Source: Chloroflexi bacterium UBA6019 (GTDB taxonomy: Bacteria > Chloroflexota > Dormibacteria > Dormibacterales > Dormibacteraceae). From it: 22,613 nt of DNA. A model generated the notes under the pieces. It was not told the origin of the DNA and did not search any database. It was given only the letters and a program-made list of their open reading frames with translations. The position numbers were made by a program, and so were the translations under genes. Location: contig DIZV01000149.1 of the NCBI GenBank assembly GCA_002427995.1, forward strand, positions 1 through 22,613, in the 5' to 3' direction. Below, piece by piece: positions 7,411-14,011 of the stretch. Within the stretch, counting starts at the first letter, position 1, and every line of letters begins with the position of its first letter.

Positions 7411-7488
7411 GCGCCCACCAGCGCCTGAAGTCAAATTTCACGCCCCACCCCAGCCCCGGAGAGCCCCCGCAAGGGGGCTTTCCTTTTT
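7411..7488 (+). ncRNA. Candidate small RNA, about 78 nt
   Basis: A transcript from the promoter above would run to the intrinsic terminator at 7462-7488. It would hold a C-rich unpaired segment (CGCCCCACCCCAGCCCCGG, 7441-7459) before the terminator hairpin. No ORF of useful length lies in it. C-rich single-stranded segments occur in actinobacterial sRNAs such as 6C RNA, where they are thought to pair with G-rich ribosome sites. I do not claim homology. The alternative is the 3' end of the upstream sppA-like mRNA with an internal promoter. Confidence 0.45.
7462..7488 (+). terminator. Intrinsic terminator with GCAA tetraloop
   Basis: The perfect 7-bp stem AGCCCCC/GGGGGCT (7462-7468 and 7473-7479) is closed by a GNRA-type loop GCAA and followed by TTCCTTTTT. 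The T-rich tract is on the plus strand only, so it ends plus-strand transcripts: the candidate small RNA, the ABC-F/hydrolase/SppA operon, or both. It is not oriented to serve the minus-strand gene that ends at 7498. Confidence 0.85.
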
Positions 7489-7497
7489 CTGGAGTCA

Positions 7498-8811
7498 TCA
7501 GGCTGACCGCCGATCGCCTCCGTCCAGCAATTCGAGGGTCAGCGCCGCGGTCCAGGAAAACGAGGCGATTCCCCGCCCCTCGCCGGAGACCGGGTTCAGG
7601 TACTCGGCGAACCCGGTCGGGGCGAAGGCGGCGAGAGTCTGCTCGGCAAGCGATCGCGCCCGCTCTCCCAGGCCGAGCCGGCGGAGCCCGTCGATGACCA
7701 GCCAGTTGACGTTCAACCAGACCGGTCCGCGCCAGTAGAGGTCGGGGTCGAAACCGGGGGCACCGATTGGATAGGTGCAGACCGGCAGCAGCTTGCCGTT
7801 GCGGGCGAGGTAGCCGTCCAGGATGGCCAGGGCTCGGGCCCGCGGCACGAGGTCGCCGGCCAGCGCCGCGAGCGCCGCCGCCGAGGGCACCTCGATCTGG
7901 CGGTCCGCCTGCGCGTCGTAGTCGAAGTAGGTCCCGGCCCGCTCATTCCAGTGCAGCTCCTCGAAGGCACGGGCGAAATCCGCCAGCTCCCCCTCCGCGA
8001 AGGGCTCCGCGCGTCCGAGGGTTCGAGCCAGCCGGTTCAGCTCCGCGGCGGCCCGGTGGCAGAGCGAATCGAAGAGCACATCGTGGACGACGAAGGGGGT
8101 GCGCGCCCGGTAGGCGGCCAGCTCGAAGTTGCCGCCGGAGATGATCTCCGCCAGCGCGATGTAGCCGTCGTAATCCCGGCCGGAGGGGCGCTCGCTCCTG
8201 GCCACGACGCGAGTGTCAAGGCGCCGGTAGGGGCGATGCGGAGTGAGCCCGGCGACGGCCAGGAGGTCCCAGCGCGGGGAATTGTCCCAGCCCGTCTCCC
8301 AGGGATGCACGACCGCCACCAGGGGACTGCCCGGCAGTCGGCGGTCGCGAAAGAGGTAGCGCAGCCAGTCGGAGAGCGGGTCGAGCACCCGGCCGGCGAA
8401 GGAGACCGCCTCCTCCCCGCCGGAGGCTGCCAGCCGGCAGGCGGCCAGCACCAGCACCGGCGGGTTGGTGATGCCACTGGTCAGCTCGCCCGGGCGCCGA
8501 ACCTCGAGATCGGCGCCCGGCCAGCGGTCGGGGCCCGGGAAGTATTCGACCAGGTAGGCCGGGTCGTAGTGGACGTGCGGGACCATGCCCGACCGCCACT
8601 GCGCGGCAAGCATGCTCTCGATCTCCCGCCTCGCCCGCTCGGGGTCGAAGGTGGCCCAGCCGAGGCTGATGAAGGCGCTGTCCCAGTTCCACTGGTGCGG
8701 GTACTGGGCCGGGGACGGCTTGGTCCAGCGGCCGGTGTCGTTGGCCCGGAGAACGCTCCGGGCAGCGCTGATGACTGTGGTCTCGGAAAGGATGGCCTCT
8801 ATTCTGCTCAG
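7498..8811 (-). CDS. GH63/mannosylglycerate-hydrolase-like glycosidase, no canonical start codon
   Basis: An (alpha/alpha)6-barrel glycosidase resembling bacterial GH63 enzymes (mannosylglycerate or glucosylglycerate hydrolases and relatives). QWNWDSAFISLGWA near the N-terminus, ETGWDNSPRWD (likely general acid Asp), YWRGPVWLNVNWLVIDGL and the C-terminal FAEYLNPVSGEGRG (likely base Glu) are family features. The first ATG in frame, at 8613, would remove the conserved QWNWDSAF segment. Upstream the frame stays open to a TGA at 8830-8832 with no ATG, GTG or TTG. CTG 8811 is the best available start and yields 437 residues. Alternatively the true start is lost, or a frameshift joins an ATG at 8830. 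The divergent ccdA start lies 6 bp away. Compatible-solute turnover is a family-based inference. Confidence 0.75.
   Translation of the reverse strand: MSRIEAILSETTVISAARSVLRANDTGRWTKPSPAQYPHQWNWDSAFISLGWATFDPERARREIESMLAAQWRSGMVPHVHYDPAYLVEYFPGPDRWPGADLEVRRPGELTSGITNPPVLVLAACRLAASGGEEAVSFAGRVLDPLSDWLRYLFRDRRLPGSPLVAVVHPWETGWDNSPRWDLLAVAGLTPHRPYRRLDTRVVARSERPSGRDYDGYIALAEIISGGNFELAAYRARTPFVVHDVLFDSLCHRAAAELNRLARTLGRAEPFAEGELADFARAFEELHWNERAGTYFDYDAQADRQIEVPSAAALAALAGDLVPRARALAILDGYLARNGKLLPVCTYPIGAPGFDPDLYWRGPVWLNVNWLVIDGLRRLGLGERARSLAEQTLAAFAPTGFAEYLNPVSGEGRGIASFSWTAALTLELLDGGDRRSA
8800..8805 (+). promoter_or_regulatory. Candidate -10 box TATTCT of ccdA
   Basis: TATTCT ends 11 nt before GTG 8817, giving a very short 5' leader. 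No good -35 is visible, and the box lies inside the predicted 5' end of the divergent glycosidase gene. Confidence 0.35.
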
Positions 8812-8816
8812 CGGAA

Positions 8817-9539
8817 GTGCTGAACCACATCAGCCCGCCGCTCGCCTTCCTCGCGGGGCTGGTCTCGTTTCTCAGTCCCTGCGTGCTGCCGCTGGTGCCG
8901 GCCTATGTCGCCTACCTCGGCGGGAAGGCGGGCGACCTCGAGGCGCCGGCGCGGTCGCGGCTGATCCTGGCCGGCGTCGCTTTCGTGACCGGGTTGACGC
9001 TCGTTTTCGTGCTCTTCTTCTACGCCTTCCAGGCGATCCTCTCGCCCTTCCTGCTGCTGCTCGAGCCGCTCGCCGGCATCCTGGTCATCATCCTCGCCCT
9101 GCAGCTGGTCGGGGTCTTCCGCCCGGTTTTTCTGCAGCGCGAGCACCGGCTGCTGAAGACGGCGCCAACCGGCGGTGGCGTCGGCGGCGGGCTGCTCCTC
9201 GGCCTCGGCTTCGCAACCGGCTGGACCCCCTGCGTCGGACCGACCCTGGGCGCCATCCTGACCTCCGGCTTCGTCCAGGGCACCACCGGACCGGGCCTCC
9301 TCCTGATCTTGAGCTACAGCCTTGGGCTCGGCCTCCCATTTCTCCTTCTCGCGGCCGGATTCGAGTGGGCGACGCCCGCCGTCCGCGCCCTCAACCGTCG
9401 CCGCCGGGTCATCGACTTCGCCTCGGCCGCGGTCTTGACCCTGATGGGGATCCTGCTGCTCACCAACCACCTGGCCTGGGTGACGCTGCAGTTCACGCAG
9501 CTCCTCCCCGAGTGGGTCAACCGGACCGTCGCACTCTAG
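8817..9539 (+). CDS. ccdA: Cytochrome c biogenesis protein CcdA
   Basis: A 240-residue polytopic membrane protein of the CcdA/DsbD-core family, which passes reducing equivalents from cytoplasmic thioredoxin across the membrane to extracytoplasmic thiol proteins, including those needed for cytochrome c maturation. The paired redox Cys are in FLSPCVLPLVPAY (Cys22) and GWTPCVGPTLGAIL (Cys139), the classic family motifs. About six hydrophobic segments are visible, with a short charged loop at LQREHRLLK. The start is GTG 8817; no Shine-Dalgarno is evident. No other cytochrome c genes are nearby, so the partner protein is not identified. An EcsC-like gene begins 24 bp downstream with its own possible -10. 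Confidence 0.92.
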   Translation: MLNHISPPLAFLAGLVSFLSPCVLPLVPAYVAYLGGKAGDLEAPARSRLILAGVAFVTGLTLVFVLFFYAFQAILSPFLLLLEPLAGILVIILALQLVGVFRPVFLQREHRLLKTAPTGGGVGGGLLLGLGFATGWTPCVGPTLGAILTSGFVQGTTGPGLLLILSYSLGLGLPFLLLAAGFEWATPAVRALNRRRRVIDFASAAVLTLMGILLLTNHLAWVTLQFTQLLPEWVNRTVAL

Positions 9540-9551
9540 GTGTCACGACAT

Positions 9552-9557
9552 TAGGCT
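9552..9557 (+). promoter_or_regulatory. Candidate -10 box TAGGCT for a leaderless start
   Basis: TAGGCT ends 6 nt before ATG 9564, the spacing expected if the mRNA begins at the A of ATG. GGAG at 9558-9561 is too close to the ATG to be a good ribosome site. No convincing -35 is seen. Confidence 0.35.
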
Positions 9558-9563
9558 GGAGTC

Positions 9564-10280
9564 ATGGACCTTGACCGCCTGCCGCCCCAGCTCCGCGACA
9601 TCCTCGGCGCCCTCGCCGGGGCGATCCGTTCCCGGGAGCCGGCGCTCCGAGTCAAAGTGGAGGCCCTCCGCCTCGCCAATCCCCAGCTCGACCCCGACCA
9701 GCTCGCCCGCAAGCTGATCCGCGACACCCGCTTCCGGGTCGCCGCGACCGGGGCTGCCAGCGGGGCGGCCGCCATCGCGCCCGGGTTGGGCACCCTGCTC
9801 GCCCTCGGCGCCGCCACCAGCCAGGCGCTCTACGCGCTCGAGCAGGAGGCCGAGCTGGTCCTGGCCATCGCCCTTATCTACGGCCACGAGCTGAGTGATT
9901 CGGACGAGCGGGTCCTCGAGGCCCTGGTCGTGGTCGGCATCGCCGGCGGGTCGGTCAAGCTCCGCGAGAACGTGCTCGTCGCGGGCGGCGAGCGGATCAC
10001 GGTCGCCGCCTTCCGGGCCTTCCCGAAGGAGTGGGTGGGCAGGGCCGGCGGCCACGTCCTGAGCCGGATCCTGGCCCGCGTCGCGGGCTCCCGGGCGCTC
10101 TCCACGCTCGGCCGGGTGGCACCGCTGGCGATCGGGATGGCGGTCGGCGCCGGCTTCGACTGGGTTGCGGTGAGCGGCCTTGGCAAAGCCGCGATGCGCT
10201 ACTACGGCCCTGGCGGCCCGGCTTCCCGGGCGCCCCGGCTAGCGGCCCAGGATGGTCGCCACGTCGAACTTGGCCACTGA
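9564..10280 (+). CDS. EcsC-like protein
   Basis: A 238-residue protein with an Ala/Gly-rich helical core. AASGAAAIAPGLGTLLALGAATSQALYALEQEAELVLAIALIYGHEL is the pattern I associate with the EcsC family: a glycine-rich hydrophobic hairpin, then a polar helix and YGxxL. A second hydrophobic hairpin lies at APLAIGMAVGAGFDWVAVSGLG. The start is ATG 9564. EcsC in Bacillus is encoded with the EcsAB transporter, but no such transporter is adjacent here and the biochemical role is unknown. The C-terminal 14 codons overlap the convergent DNA ligase gene by 42 bp, so the last residues are constrained by both genes. The family call is by eye and moderately sure. Confidence 0.65.
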   Translation: MDLDRLPPQLRDILGALAGAIRSREPALRVKVEALRLANPQLDPDQLARKLIRDTRFRVAATGAASGAAAIAPGLGTLLALGAATSQALYALEQEAELVLAIALIYGHELSDSDERVLEALVVVGIAGGSVKLRENVLVAGGERITVAAFRAFPKEWVGRAGGHVLSRILARVAGSRALSTLGRVAPLAIGMAVGAGFDWVAVSGLGKAAMRYYGPGGPASRAPRLAAQDGRHVELGH

Positions 10281-11297
10281 CTCGATCTGGTCGAAGCGGC
10301 ATTGCTCGGGCGGCTTGTCCGGCCGCCAGCGGCGGAACCCCGTCGCATGGCGGAAGCGCTGCCCGCCCTGCAGCTTGTCATAGGCCACCTCGCAGACCAG
10401 CTCCGGGCGAAGGCCGACCCACTCGGTCGCGGTGCCCCGGGACCAGCGGCTCTGGCCACCCGGCCTGCGCGTCCAGTCAGCGCTGCCATCCGCCTGCTTG
10501 ATCGATTCCTCGGCGCCCTCCCGGAGCGGTTGGAGCGACTCCAGCAGACGCTTCCGGGTGGCGGCGTCGAAGCTCGAGGTGTGGCCGACATAGTGCAGCC
10601 CGCCGCGCTCGTCGTGGAGGCCGAGAAGCAGCGAGCCGAGGGAGCTCCCGTCCTTGGACAGCCGGTAGCCGATTACGACGCAGTCGGCGGTCCGCTCGTG
10701 CTTGACCTTCACCCAGCCCCGCTTCCCGGGCAGGTAGGGCTGCTCCCAGGCTTTGGCGATGATGCCGTCGAGGCCGGCGCCCTCGAAGCGCTCCAGCCAT
10801 TCCCGCCCGACCTTGGCGTCGCGGGTGTAGGGAGTTAGGTGGAGCGGCGCCGCGGCGCCGGCGAGGAGCGTCTCGAGGCGCGTGCGGCGGGCTGAGAGCG
10901 GCAGCGGCCTCAGGTCCTCGTCGCCGATCGCCAGCAGGTCGAAGGCCACCAACTCGCTGGGGATCTTCTCAGCCAGCATCCGCACCCGCGACTCGGCGGG
11001 ATGGAGACGGAGCTGGAGGGAGTCGAAGTCGAGGCCATCCTCTCCGATGATGACGATCTCGCCGTCGAGAACCAGGCGCTCGGCGCTGAGAGCGCGAATT
11101 CCGGGCAGGAGCTCGGGAAAGTAGCGTGTCATCGGTCGGGCGCCGCGGCTCACGAGGTCGACCCGGTCGCCGTCACGGAAGACCAGCGTCCGGAACCCGT
11201 CCCATTTCGGCTCGTAGGACCAACCGGGCCCCTCCGGGACGGCCGCCTGCGCCGCCGCCAGCATGGGCTCCATGTCGGGCGCGATCGGAAGCGGCAC
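10239..11297 (-). CDS. ATP-dependent DNA ligase, LigC-like
   Basis: A 352-residue ATP-dependent DNA ligase that seals nicks through a lysyl-AMP intermediate. The adenylation motif EPKWDGFR gives nucleophile Lys31. Later motifs include SRGARPMTRYFPEL, LDGEIVI, LVAFDLLAI, GIIAKAWEQPYLPGKRGWVKVKHER and the OB-fold domain with LLLGLHDERGGLHYVGHTSSF and RPELVCEVAYDKL. The length and opening fit stand-alone LigC-type ligases of mycobacteria or the ligase module of LigD. No Ku, polymerase or nuclease domain is linked. These are non-essential repair ligases beside the NAD-dependent LigA. GTG 11297 lies 7 nt after a minus-strand TAAGAT, so the mRNA may be leaderless. The 3' end overlaps the EcsC-like gene. 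Confidence 0.92.
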   Translation of the reverse strand: MPLPIAPDMEPMLAAAQAAVPEGPGWSYEPKWDGFRTLVFRDGDRVDLVSRGARPMTRYFPELLPGIRALSAERLVLDGEIVIIGEDGLDFDSLQLRLHPAESRVRMLAEKIPSELVAFDLLAIGDEDLRPLPLSARRTRLETLLAGAAAPLHLTPYTRDAKVGREWLERFEGAGLDGIIAKAWEQPYLPGKRGWVKVKHERTADCVVIGYRLSKDGSSLGSLLLGLHDERGGLHYVGHTSSFDAATRKRLLESLQPLREGAEESIKQADGSADWTRRPGGQSRWSRGTATEWVGLRPELVCEVAYDKLQGGQRFRHATGFRRWRPDKPPEQCRFDQIESVAKFDVATILGR

Positions 11298-11303
11298 GGC
11301 GGC

Positions 11304-11310
11304 TATCTTA
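11304..11310. promoter_or_regulatory. Back-to-back overlapping -10 boxes (ligase and M29 gene)
   Basis: TATCTT (11304-11309) on the plus strand lies 9 nt before ATG 11319. TAAGAT (11310-11305) on the minus strand lies 7 nt before GTG 11297. The boxes share five base pairs, so polymerase bound in one direction should exclude the other. Any -35 elements must lie inside the opposing genes. Confidence 0.45.
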
Positions 11311-11318
11311 ATCAGCCG

Positions 11319-12422
11319 ATGAGAGACGAACGAATCGACAAGCTGGCGGACATCCTGACCGAGTATTCCCTACCGATGGATTCCGGCCAGATGGCGGTGG
11401 TCGAGGGGACGACGCTGGCCGAGCCGTTGATGCTCGCGCTCTACGAACGCCTCCTCCGGCGCGGAGTGCTGGTCCGGCTGGAGACCGCCTTACCCCACGC
11501 TGCCCCGATCTTCTACGCCAACGCGAGCCCAGTCCAGCTCGAGCACGTGTGGGAGCCCGACCGCTGGCTGCGGGAGAACGTCGACGCGCGCTTCGCGATC
11601 CTCTCCGACTCCAACACCAAGCAGCTTTCAGGGGCCGACCCGGCCAAGCAGACGATGGTCTCCCGCTCCCGAAAACCGCTGCTGGACATCTCGATGCGCC
11701 GGACCGCGGCCGAGCAGCTGCGCTGGATGGTGACGCTGGTGCCAACCGAGGCCTATGCGATGGACGCGGGCATGAGCCTGCCCGAGTACGAAGACTTCTA
11801 TTTCGGCGCCTGCCTCGTTGATCGGCCCGACCCGGTCGCCGAATGGACGGGCATGGCGGCCCGCCATCAGAGGCTCCTGGAGTGGATCAAGGGCCGCAAC
11901 CTGGTCCACATCGAGGGCGAGGGGACCGACCTCTACCTGGAGGTTAGAGGGCGCACCTTCGTCGAGTCCAGCGGCCACTTCAACTTCCCGGACGGAGAGT
12001 TCTTCACCGGACCGATCGAGGACCGGACACGCGGGGTCGTGACCTTCAGCTTCCCGGCAATCTGGCAGGGCAAGTCGGTCGAGGGGATCCAGCTCGTGTT
12101 CGAGGAGGGCCGCGTCGTTTCGGCGACCGCCCGGACCAACCAGGACTTCCTGCTCCAGATGCTCGACGCCGATGCTGGCGCGCGGGTGCTGGGCGAGCTC
12201 GGGATCGGCACCAACTACGGCATCAAACAGTTCTCAGGCTCGATCCTGCTGGACGAGAAGATCGGTGGCACCGTCCACCTGGCGCTCGGCATGTCCTACC
12301 CGGAGACCGGCGGGGTGAACCAGTCTGCGATCCACTGGGACATGGTCTGCGACCTCCGCCGCGGCGGGCGCATCACGGTCGACGGCGACCGGTTGATGGA
12401 TGACGGCAAGCTCCTCATCTGA
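11319..12422 (+). CDS. M29-family metallo-aminopeptidase
   Basis: A 367-residue protein of the M29 aminopeptidase family (AmpS, aminopeptidase T/II type), a cytoplasmic metal-dependent enzyme that removes N-terminal residues from peptides. Characteristic stretches are NFPDGEFFTGP, LGELGIGTNYGI, GTVHLALG and SAIHWDMVCDLR. They carry the Glu and His residues known in the family as metal or catalytic residues. The N-terminal LVRLETALPH and VWEPDRWLRENVDARFAILSD parts are the typical leading domain. Start ATG 11319 is supported by the domain opening (ERIDKLADILTEYSL) and by the -10 box just upstream. The same frame is open further upstream only as a shadow of the divergent ligase gene. Confidence 0.9.
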   Translation: MRDERIDKLADILTEYSLPMDSGQMAVVEGTTLAEPLMLALYERLLRRGVLVRLETALPHAAPIFYANASPVQLEHVWEPDRWLRENVDARFAILSDSNTKQLSGADPAKQTMVSRSRKPLLDISMRRTAAEQLRWMVTLVPTEAYAMDAGMSLPEYEDFYFGACLVDRPDPVAEWTGMAARHQRLLEWIKGRNLVHIEGEGTDLYLEVRGRTFVESSGHFNFPDGEFFTGPIEDRTRGVVTFSFPAIWQGKSVEGIQLVFEEGRVVSATARTNQDFLLQMLDADAGARVLGELGIGTNYGIKQFSGSILLDEKIGGTVHLALGMSYPETGGVNQSAIHWDMVCDLRRGGRITVDGDRLMDDGKLLI

Positions 12423-12471
12423 AGTCGAGCCGACGGGCGAGCAGGACGCAAGCCCTGGGGCTGCCGTCCGT

Positions 12472-12477
12472 TAGACG
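12472..12477 (+). promoter_or_regulatory. Candidate -10 box TAGACG for a leaderless start
   Basis: TAGACG ends 6 nt before ATG 12484, the same layout as TAGGCT before ATG 9564 (both are TTAG, then 9 nt, then ATG). This is a weak match to the -10 consensus; the repeated geometry is the main support. Confidence 0.3.
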
Positions 12478-12483
12478 CTTGGC

Positions 12484-13719
12484 ATGACAACGCCCGCCCC
12501 CGCCCTTGCGCTCCTGATCCTCGCGGCGCTGCTCGCCGGCTTCGGAGCAGCCGTCCGCGCGCTGACTGCCGTCGACGGCCGTCCCCGGCCGGGCCACCTT
12601 GAGCTCGGGATCGTCGCCGGCGTCATCGGCGGCCTGGTGACAGTGGCGCCCTACCTGATCGGAGGCCACCCCTTCGGCATGGACCTGTCCACCGCCGCGG
12701 TCCTCGGTACCGCCGGGATCGTCGCGGCGGCCGACGTCGCCCAGGTCACTCTCGGCATCCGCCTCCTGGCGCTCGGCTGGCCTTCCCGATCAGCGCTTCG
12801 GGACGCTGAGGCGGCGGTCGCCACCGGGGACCCCGCCACGGCCGCGGTGGCCTACCTGCGCGCCGTCGGGCCGCTCGTCGCCGGCAGGCGCCGACGCCGT
12901 GAGCTGGACGCGCGCCTGGAGCTGGCGCAGGCGCTGGTCGCGGCCGGCGACCTGAATGGCGCGGCAATCCGCCTCCACGAGGCCCTGGAGGCCGCCCGCG
13001 CCATCGACGACCCCGAGCTGACCTGGTCGGCCCTGTTGCGCGCGGCGGCGATCGACGCCGACCTGGATCGCCTGCCGGTGTCACGCCGCCACCTCGGCGA
13101 AGCCGCGAGCATCGCCCGCGAGAAGCTGAGCGACAAGCACCTGGCCAACGTCTTCGGCGAACTGGGCTGGATGGGCTACCTCGACGGCGACCGCGAGCTG
13201 GCCGGCATCTGCCTCGCCTGGGCCGGCCGGGCCGCCGGCAGCATCGATCCGGCGAGCGCTTTCGCGGCCTCCACGACGCTCCTGGCCGCGCACCTGGCTC
13301 TCGCCGACGGCGAGCTGGTGGGCGCCGAGGCCGCATTGGCGGCGATCGCCGAGATGAGCGCCGGCCGACCCAACGCCGACCTCGACGCCGGCGTCCAGCT
13401 GGCTCGGGTCTGCCTCGCCTTTCTGCAGGGCTGGAAGGACTCGGCCGGAGAAACGTTGCGCCGCATCCAACCCGACCTTCACCGGGCGCGGTGGCGGAGT
13501 CGCCTCGCACTCCCCCTGATCGCCCTCAGCGGCAACGCCCGGCACCAGGATCGACCGGTCGATGCGGCCGCCTTCGCCCGCGCGGCCGCCGAGCTGGCCC
13601 CGCCGGGCGGGACCCTGGCCGAGCTCGCGGCCGGCTGCGCCGACCCCGCCGGGGCACCGATCGACCCGGAGCGGCTGACGCGGCTTGAGGCCCTCTTCCC
13701 GGATGCCGTCCGGGCCTGA
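12484..13719 (+). CDS. Membrane-anchored protein with TPR-like helical repeats, unknown function
   Basis: A 411-residue protein I do not recognise. It begins with three hydrophobic segments (about residues 7-27, 39-61 and 67-98). A long, mostly helical Ala/Leu-rich cytoplasmic part follows from about residue 105, in which paired helices such as ELDARLELAQALVAAGDLNGAAIRLHEA and ARAAAELAPPGGTLAELA look like tetratricopeptide-type repeats. Such proteins usually act as docking platforms for partner proteins at the membrane, but no partner is evident. ATG 12484 sits 6 nt after a TAGACG box and has no clear ribosome site. Its stop is only 4 bp from the end of the convergent small membrane ORF. Confidence 0.7.
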   Translation: MTTPAPALALLILAALLAGFGAAVRALTAVDGRPRPGHLELGIVAGVIGGLVTVAPYLIGGHPFGMDLSTAAVLGTAGIVAAADVAQVTLGIRLLALGWPSRSALRDAEAAVATGDPATAAVAYLRAVGPLVAGRRRRRELDARLELAQALVAAGDLNGAAIRLHEALEAARAIDDPELTWSALLRAAAIDADLDRLPVSRRHLGEAASIAREKLSDKHLANVFGELGWMGYLDGDRELAGICLAWAGRAAGSIDPASAFAASTTLLAAHLALADGELVGAEAALAAIAEMSAGRPNADLDAGVQLARVCLAFLQGWKDSAGETLRRIQPDLHRARWRSRLALPLIALSGNARHQDRPVDAAAFARAAAELAPPGGTLAELAAGCADPAGAPIDPERLTRLEALFPDAVRA

Positions 13720-13723
13720 CGGG

Positions 13724-13945
13724 TCAGGGGCTGGAACTGCCTCCCAGGAAGAGAGCCTGGAGCGGTCCCCCGATCCAGATGTACGCGGCCACCATCGCGG
13801 CGGCGAGGAGCAGGCCAAGCGCCACCGCCACCATGGCCCTCGCCGGCGAGGGGGCGCCGGCGGCCCGCGACCGGGCAAGGGCGGCGACGCCAAGTCCCGC
13901 ACCGATCAGGGGAGCGGCGGCGACCAGGGGCGTGAAGAGGGCCAC
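13724..13945 (-). CDS. Small hydrophobic membrane protein (start uncertain)
   Basis: From GTG 13945 this encodes 73 residues with two membrane helices (about residues 4-24 and 38-60) joined by an Arg/Ala loop. It resembles short DUF4190-like membrane proteins in style. The frame stays open upstream to the TAA that ends the reductase gene (14012-14014). That stretch encodes another clear hydrophobic segment (GICLLSLLLLPVALF) but has no ATG, GTG or TTG. The protein is therefore either shorter than its relatives, starts at a non-standard codon, or is a decayed or fused C-terminal part. No ribosome site is visible. Confidence 0.4.
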   Translation of the reverse strand: MALFTPLVAAAPLIGAGLGVAALARSRAAGAPSPARAMVAVALGLLLAAAMVAAYIWIGGPLQALFLGGSSSP

Positions 13946-14011
13946 CGGTAGCAGCAGGAGCGACAGCAGGCAGATCCCGAGGCCGGTGCCGGCGAGGCGG
14001 GGCGGGGTCGC

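Noticed and set aside
7334..7497. A tRNA in the gap after the sppA-like gene
   Set aside because: No cloverleaf, T-loop GGTTCGA or acceptor pairing could be formed; the terminator explains the hairpin.
9564..11297. A non-homologous end-joining locus around the DNA ligase
   Set aside because: No Ku, polymerase or nuclease domain is present; the neighbours are EcsC-like and M29 genes.
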